From contig CALXPK010000017.1 in the NCBI GenBank assembly GCA_944390265.1, forward strand, positions 1 to 32,895: a DNA stretch of 32,895 nt, read 5' to 3'. Source of the DNA: an uncultured Alphaproteobacteria bacterium (GTDB taxonomy: Bacteria; Pseudomonadota; Alphaproteobacteria; RF32; CAG-239). A model generated the notes under the pieces. That model did no database searches. It saw only the letters and a list, made by a program, of their open reading frames with translations, and had not been told where the DNA came from. Positions 28,096-32,895 of the stretch are shown here, one piece after another. Each line of letters begins with the position of its first letter. Within the stretch, counting starts at the first letter, position 1. The position numbers and the translations under genes were made by a program.

Positions 28096-31000
28096 TTAAA
28101 CTTCTTCGTTCAACAATTCGACGTTCAAGCACAAAGATTTGATTTCTTTAACCAAAACGTTAAAGGATTCCGGAACACCGGCTTCAAATCCGTCATCACC
28201 GCGAACGATAGCTTCGTAAACTTTAGTACGGCCGTTAACATCATCGGACTTAACGGTGAGCATCTCTTGCAAGGTGTAAGCAGCACCATATGCTTGCAGA
28301 GCCCAAACTTCCATTTCACCGAAACGTTGACCACCGAATTGAGCTTTACCGCCCAAAGGTTGTTGTGTAACCAAAGAGTACGGACCAACCGAACGAGCGT
28401 GCATTTTCTCGTCAACAATGTGGTGAAGTTTAAGCATGTAGATAATACCAACGGTAACCTTACGGTCAAATTTTTCACCGGTACGACCATCATAAAGGTC
28501 AATCTGACCGGAGGTCGGCAAGCCAGCCAAAGACAACATAGAGTTAATATCATCGTTCGATGCACCGTCAAATACCGGCGTTGCCATCGGCACACCGTTT
28601 TTGAGGTTATGAACCATTTCTTCCAACTCAGGTTCGCTCAAAGACTGAATATCTTCTTTATATTGCTTTTCACCGTAAACGGCTTTGAGTTCGTCATTGA
28701 GTTCTTGAATTGTCTTTTCACCGCGTTTGTATTGGTCCATCATTTCATTCAGCTGTCTGCCGAGTTCTTTGGCGGCCCAACCCAAGTGCGTTTCCAAAAT
28801 TTGACCCACGTTCATACGTGAAGGCACACCCAAGGGGTTCAACACGATATCAACCGGCGTACCATCTTCCATATAAGGCATATCTTGCAACGGCAAAATA
28901 CGAGAAATGGTACCTTTGTTACCGTGACGACCGGCAATTTTATCACCGGTTTGAATCTTACGTTTGGTGGCAATAAAGACTTTAACCATTTTCAAAACGC
29001 CGGGCAGCAAATCATCGCCGCGTTGAACTTTCTCAACTTTGTCTTCAAAGTGTTTTTGCACTTTTTCGACGCGTGCATCAAAAGCGGCAATCAATTCTTC
29101 CGCCTTAGACATCACATCTTCGTCTTTAACCACGATTTTGCGCCATTGAGAAGACGGAATGCTGTTCAAAACATCTTCGGTCAATTTGGTTTTCTTAGCA
29201 ATACCTTTCGGCGCATCAACCACTTCATGACCAATGAACATGGCTTTCAAACGATGTTCAAAGCTGGCTTTGATGATGTTGATTTCATCATCGCGGTCTT
29301 TAGCCAAATGAGAAATTTCTTCTTGTTCGATGGAGAGAGCACGTTCATCTTTCTCAACGCCGCGGCGAGAGAAGACGTGAACGTCCACCACAATACCTTC
29401 GATACCCGGTTGAACACGCAAAGAAGTATCACGAACATCACTGGCTTTTTCACCAAAGATGGCACGCAACAATTTTTCTTCCGGTGTCACCGGAGATTCG
29501 CCTTTCGGGGTCACCTTACCGACCAAGATATCGCCGGCCTTAACTTCGGCACCGATGTAAACGATACCGGCTTCATCCAAGTTGCGCAAAGCCTCTTCAC
29601 CGACGTTCGGAATATCACGGGTGATTTCTTCTTGACCGAGCTTGGTATCGCGAGCCATAACTTCAAATTCTTCAATATGAAGAGAAGTGAAGACATCGTC
29701 ACGAGAAATACGCTCGGAGAGCAAAATAGCATCCTCGTAGTTCAAACCGTTCCAAGGCATGAAGGCAACGAGCACGTTTTTACCCAAAGCCAGTTCGCCC
29801 ATTTCGGTACAAGGACCGTCAGCCATAATATCACCGGCTTTAACCTTATCACCGACCTTAACCAGCGGAACTTGGTTAATGCAGGTATTGGGGTTAGAAC
29901 GACGGAATTTTTGCAATTTATAAATATCAACACCGGCGTCGGTCACATTTTCGCCTTCGGAAGTAACCACGATACGGGTAGCATCAACTTGCGAAACCAC
30001 ACCGTCGCGTTTGGCCACAACGGTAGCCCCCGAATCTTTAGCCACGGTAGCTTCAATACCGGTACCAACCAACGGCGCTTCGGAACGCAGCAAAGGAACG
30101 GCTTGGCGTTGCATGTTTGCACCCATCAAAGCACGGTTAGCATCGTCGTTTTCCAAGAACGGAATCAAGGCCGTAGCCACAGACACCAATTGTTTTGGAG
30201 AAACGTCGATGAAGTCGATTTCCTCAGGTTTGGCAAATTCAAATTCACCGGCTTTACGGCAAGCAATCAAGTCATTCACGAAATGACCGTCTTCTTTAAC
30301 CTTGGCGTTAGCTTCGGCAATTTTGAACTTACCTTCTTCATTGGCGGAAAGATAAACCACATCTTTGGTCACAACACCGTTCACAACCTTACGATACGGA
30401 CATTCAATAAAGCCATATTTGTTAATGCGGGCATAAGTAGCCAAAGAGTTAATCAAACCAATGTTCGGACCTTCAGGAGTTTCAATCGGGCAGATACGAC
30501 CATAGTGAGTGGGGTGCACATCGCGGACTTCAAATCCGGCGCGGTCACGGCTCAAACCACCGGGGCCCAAAGCAGACAAACGACGTTTGTGTGTAATTTC
30601 GGACAACGGGTTGTTCTGGTCCATAAATTGAGACAATTGAGAAGAACCGAAGAACTCTCTGATAACCGAGGCAATCGGCTTAGCATTAACCAAGTCTTGC
30701 GGTTTCACATTGTTCAAAACTTCGGAAGACAGTCTCTCGCGAATAGCTCGTGCGATAGGGAGCAGGCCCAGACGATATTTGTTTTCCAGCAACTCACCGA
30801 CGGAACGAACACGACGGTTGCCCAAGTGGTCAATATCGTCAACTTCGCCTTTACCGTCACGGAGCTCAACCAAGTGTTTAACAATACGCAAAATATCATC
30901 TTTACGCAACACACGGCAGTTATCCGGAGCTTCATCAAAAGAGATATCCAAAGCGGCATTCATCTTCACACGACCGACGGAAGACAAGTCGTAGCGTTCG

Positions 31001-32268
31001 TTATCAAAGAACAAATCATTAAAGAGTTGGTCAGCCGTATCATATGTAGGCGGTTCACCCGGACGCATAACACGATAGATGTCAAGCAAGGCTTCTTCGC
31101 GGCAGGTGTTTTTATCAATCGCCAAAGTGTTGCGGATATAAGGTCCGACATTAACGCCGTCAATGAACAAAGTCTTGAATTCTTTAACTTTGGCAGCGCT
31201 CAATTTATCCAAAACTTCTTGCGTGATCTCATCACCGGCTTCGGCAATGATTTCACCGGTTTTAGCATCAACCACGTTGCTTGCCAAGAATTTGCCGATG
31301 ATTTGTTCATTGGAAACTTTATAAAATTCCAAACCGTTGTCGACCAATTTTTGCGCCATACGCGGAGCAAGTTTTTTGCCTCTTTCCAAAACGGTTTCAC
31401 CGGTTTTGGCATCAACCAAATCATAGTCAAATTTAACGCCTTTCAAGCGCTCCGGATCAAATTTGGCTTTCCATCCTTTTTTGTCGGCAACATAGAGCAT
31501 GGCATCATAGAAGTAGTTTAAGATTTCTTCTTTATCCATACCTTTAATATCATGACGGTCGATTTCTTTGCCTTCTTTAGCCAATTCGGCAATTTTTGCT
31601 TCGGTTTCTTTGGAGTACAAAGAATACAAAATGGTAGAAATCGGCAATTTACGGCGACGGTCGATACGTGCATACAACAAGTCTTTGGCATCAAACTCAA
31701 AATCGAGCCAAGAACCGCGATAAGGAATAACGCGTGCGGCAAACAAATATTTACCGGAAGACACGGTTTTGCCTTTATCATGGTCAAAGAACACGCCCGG
31801 AGAACGGTGCATTTGGGAGACGACAACACGTTCGGTACCGTTGCAGATAAAAGTACCTTTATCTGTCATCAACGGAATATCGCCCATATAAACATCTTGT
31901 TCTTTAATATCGTGAATAGATTTTGCACCGGTCGCTTCATCGGTATCCCAAACAACCAAACGCAAAGTTGCTTTGACGGGAGCCGCATAGGTCAAATCAC
32001 GTTTGATGCACTCATCAACGTCATATTTAGGCTCTTCGAGTTCATATTTAACAAACTCGAGCTCGCCGTTACCGGAAAAATCTTTAATCGGGAAAATAGA
32101 CTTGAAAACTTCTTCCAGACCAAATTCGCAGGGTTCTGCCCCCGGAGCCTGGATAAAGCTGTCATAAGAACCTTTTTGAATTTCGATTAAGCTCGGCATA
32201 TCTGCAACAGCATCAATTCTGCCGAAACTTCTTCTTACACGTTTTTTGCTCGTATAAGACTTCAACAT
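28096..32268 (-). CDS. rpoB: DNA-directed RNA polymerase subunit beta
   Basis: Beta forms the other half of the RNA polymerase cleft and the rifampicin pocket. The 1390-residue product is longer than the 1342 of E. coli, as is usual in alphaproteobacteria. It starts [20 protein letters not shown]. The rifampicin region [20 protein letters not shown] and RLSALGPGG has all the sensitive-type residues. The segments [35 protein letters not shown] and [20 protein letters not shown] are intact. AAGGA lies 10 bases before ATG 32268. rplJ and rplL, its usual upstream neighbours, are not within the 627 bases to the window end. It has its own promoter and a structured leader. Confidence 0.99.
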   Translation of the reverse strand: MLKSYTSKKRVRRSFGRIDAVADMPSLIEIQKGSYDSFIQAPGAEPCEFGLEEVFKSIFPIKDFSGNGELEFVKYELEEPKYDVDECIKRDLTYAAPVKATLRLVVWDTDEATGAKSIHDIKEQDVYMGDIPLMTDKGTFICNGTERVVVSQMHRSPGVFFDHDKGKTVSSGKYLFAARVIPYRGSWLDFEFDAKDLLYARIDRRRKLPISTILYSLYSKETEAKIAELAKEGKEIDRHDIKGMDKEEILNYFYDAMLYVADKKGWKAKFDPERLKGVKFDYDLVDAKTGETVLERGKKLAPRMAQKLVDNGLEFYKVSNEQIIGKFLASNVVDAKTGEIIAEAGDEITQEVLDKLSAAKVKEFKTLFIDGVNVGPYIRNTLAIDKNTCREEALLDIYRVMRPGEPPTYDTADQLFNDLFFDNERYDLSSVGRVKMNAALDISFDEAPDNCRVLRKDDILRIVKHLVELRDGKGEVDDIDHLGNRRVRSVGELLENKYRLGLLPIARAIRERLSSEVLNNVKPQDLVNAKPIASVIREFFGSSQLSQFMDQNNPLSEITHKRRLSALGPGGLSRDRAGFEVRDVHPTHYGRICPIETPEGPNIGLINSLATYARINKYGFIECPYRKVVNGVVTKDVVYLSANEEGKFKIAEANAKVKEDGHFVNDLIACRKAGEFEFAKPEEIDFIDVSPKQLVSVATALIPFLENDDANRALMGANMQRQAVPLLRSEAPLVGTGIEATVAKDSGATVVAKRDGVVSQVDATRIVVTSEGENVTDAGVDIYKLQKFRRSNPNTCINQVPLVKVGDKVKAGDIMADGPCTEMGELALGKNVLVAFMPWNGLNYEDAILLSERISRDDVFTSLHIEEFEVMARDTKLGQEEITRDIPNVGEEALRNLDEAGIVYIGAEVKAGDILVGKVTPKGESPVTPEEKLLRAIFGEKASDVRDTSLRVQPGIEGIVVDVHVFSRRGVEKDERALSIEQEEISHLAKDRDDEINIIKASFEHRLKAMFIGHEVVDAPKGIAKKTKLTEDVLNSIPSSQWRKIVVKDEDVMSKAEELIAAFDARVEKVQKHFEDKVEKVQRGDDLLPGVLKMVKVFIATKRKIQTGDKIAGRHGNKGTISRILPLQDMPYMEDGTPVDIVLNPLGVPSRMNVGQILETHLGWAAKELGRQLNEMMDQYKRGEKTIQELNDELKAVYGEKQYKEDIQSLSEPELEEMVHNLKNGVPMATPVFDGASNDDINSMLSLAGLPTSGQIDLYDGRTGEKFDRKVTVGIIYMLKLHHIVDEKMHARSVGPYSLVTQQPLGGKAQFGGQRFGEMEVWALQAYGAAYTLQEMLTVKSDDVNGRTKVYEAIVRGDDGFEAGVPESFNVLVKEIKSLCLNVELLNEEV

Positions 32269-32291
32269 TGTGCTTTAATCCTTAGGTTATA

Positions 32292-32420
32292 ATTCTGCGA
32301 CAATACTGGCGGAAAACCGCACCCCGACCGCAGAAAGTTATGTAACAAAAATCGATTTTTTAAGTGAATCGCCCCAAACCCTTGATATAAAAAAATCCCC
32401 TTGGCTGCGATTCGCAGAAT
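32292..32420 (-). promoter_or_regulatory. rpoB leader with alternative RNA pairings
   Basis: The leader of about 165 bases holds four complementary elements in minus-strand order: a, ATTCTGCGA (32420-32412); b, TCGCAG (32410-32405); c, TTCTGCG (32335-32329); d, TCGCAGAAT (32300-32292). a-b is a local hairpin. c-d closes a stem around GCGG-TTTT-CCGC (32320-32309). Alternatively, a pairs with d over nine perfect bases and b with c over five. GCGATTC at 32372-32366 can also pair with GAATCGC at 32413-32407. Mutually exclusive helices of this kind are typical of attenuators and riboregulators. The ligand, if any, is unknown. Confidence 0.5.
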
Positions 32421-32442
32421 AATAAATTTTAAAATTCGTCTA

Positions 32443-32470
32443 TTTATAACCCTTGAGTCTAAAATTGCAA
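32443..32470 (-). promoter_or_regulatory. Promoter of rpoBC
   Basis: On the minus strand TTGCAA (32470-32465), a 16-base spacer and TATAAA (32448-32443) give a start near 32436. The spacer contains TAGACTCA (TGAGTCTA on plus, 32454-32461), which is also repeated before the str promoter. From 32471 to 32640 I see only AT-rich DNA without a gene. Confidence 0.6.
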
Positions 32471-32640
32471 GTATTTTTAACAAAAAAGAGTCAAGTTTTT
32501 TATCTTTTTTACACAGTAAAATTTTTCAAAAGAGTCGGAAAGATTCATTTTTCGCTTGTTGACGATTCGGATTTTGATTTTTGGTAATTTTTCTTTGAGA
32601 ATCCAAAATTTTGTCAAAAAATTTAAAAAATCAGCACTAA

Positions 32641-32895
32641 AGTCGTCCCGAGAGACACGGAAGTCAAACTTTTGCCGTCAAACACGCCGTGTTTGCGTGG
32701 TCAAGCTGACGTCAGCTTGTGCGATCGAACGCGCTGCGTTCGGCCGGCAGCAGCCACAAAAATACAATCTCCACAAGGCACATAAAAAAGGCGGAGAGCG
32801 AGGCGAGTAGTAGGCGCCGAGGGGAAAAGTACCGGAGTGTACAAAAGCGTACATGAGGAAACTTTTTTCCGAAGGCAACGCCCTAATCGCCCGCT
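32641..32895. repeat. GC-richer palindrome cluster at the window edge, no gene
   Basis: No supported gene lies in this stretch. It contains CAAACACG-C-CGTGTTTG (32679-32695), the 18-bp perfect palindrome CAAGCTGACGTCAGCTTG (32702-32719) and CGAACGC-GCT-GCGTTCG (32726-32742). A nested hairpin follows: TGTAC/GTACA (32838-32842 with 32849-32853) inside GGAAAAGT/ACTTTTTTCC (32823-32830 with 32861-32870). Its base composition differs sharply from the AT-rich DNA to the left. It could be a dispersed intergenic repeat or part of a structured RNA cut by the window end. Confidence 0.5.

Noticed and set aside
28885..31521. 878-codon open frame opposite rpoB
   Set aside because: It lies entirely antisense to a highly conserved gene. 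Its translation is rich in F, N, H, T and Q with no domain, which is typical of a codon-bias shadow.

Overview
The window looks like a chromosomal segment of a low-to-mid GC alphaproteobacterium. The main grounds are a DUF1150 gene, a PraR-like XRE regulator downstream of lnt, the rpoN-hpf-ptsN and miaB-phoH-ybeY-lnt gene orders, and rpoB and rpoC of alphaproteobacterial length. AT-rich spacers and a secreted Cys-rich FISUMP-like protein hint at a host- or gut-associated lineage, but that is inference. Almost all of the window is housekeeping DNA. I see no prophage, insertion sequence, CRISPR array, tRNA or rRNA gene.

Layout: (1) 1-2432, minus strand: the str operon rpsL-rpsG-fusA (fusA runs off the window start) with a near-consensus promoter and a structured leader. 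(2) 2616-8587, plus strand: kdsD-lptC-lptA-lptB-rpoN-hpf-ptsN, covering Kdo precursor synthesis, the LPS-export bridge and ATPase, sigma-54, long-form HPF and IIA-Ntr. (3) 8585-10876: a small DUF1150 gene (minus) divergent from an orphan membrane histidine kinase, then infA with its own promoter. (4) 10878-14747, minus strand: a tight six-gene run, TerB-like, coiled-coil unknown, YggT, YggU/DUF167, folD, yqaA. (5) 14808-20848, plus strand: miaB-phoH-ybeY-lnt, a PraR-like HTH gene with its own promoter, and trmB. (6) 20859-23734: two minus-strand orphans (a 117-aa membrane coiled-coil protein and a 175-aa secreted low-complexity protein) and a divergent 543-aa secreted Cys-rich protein with a duplicated C-terminal domain. 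(7) 23809-32470, minus strand: rpoB-rpoC with its own promoter, a leader that can fold in alternative ways, and a strong terminator. (8) 32641-32895: a gene-free, GC-richer, palindrome-dense patch at the window edge.

The genes serve four main jobs: transcription and translation (rpoBC, rpoN, rpsL/G, fusA, infA, hpf, ybeY, miaB, trmB), outer-membrane assembly (kdsD, lptCAB, lnt), folate one-carbon metabolism (folD) and regulation (ptsN, histidine kinase, XRE). The least ordinary items are the structured rpoB and str leaders, an 8-bp element shared by the two control regions, the split of the usual rpoBC-str cluster by 21.6 kb, the duplicated FISUMP-like domain, the unknown head of the folD operon, and the palindromic patch at the right edge. 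I did not find a clear new multi-gene system.
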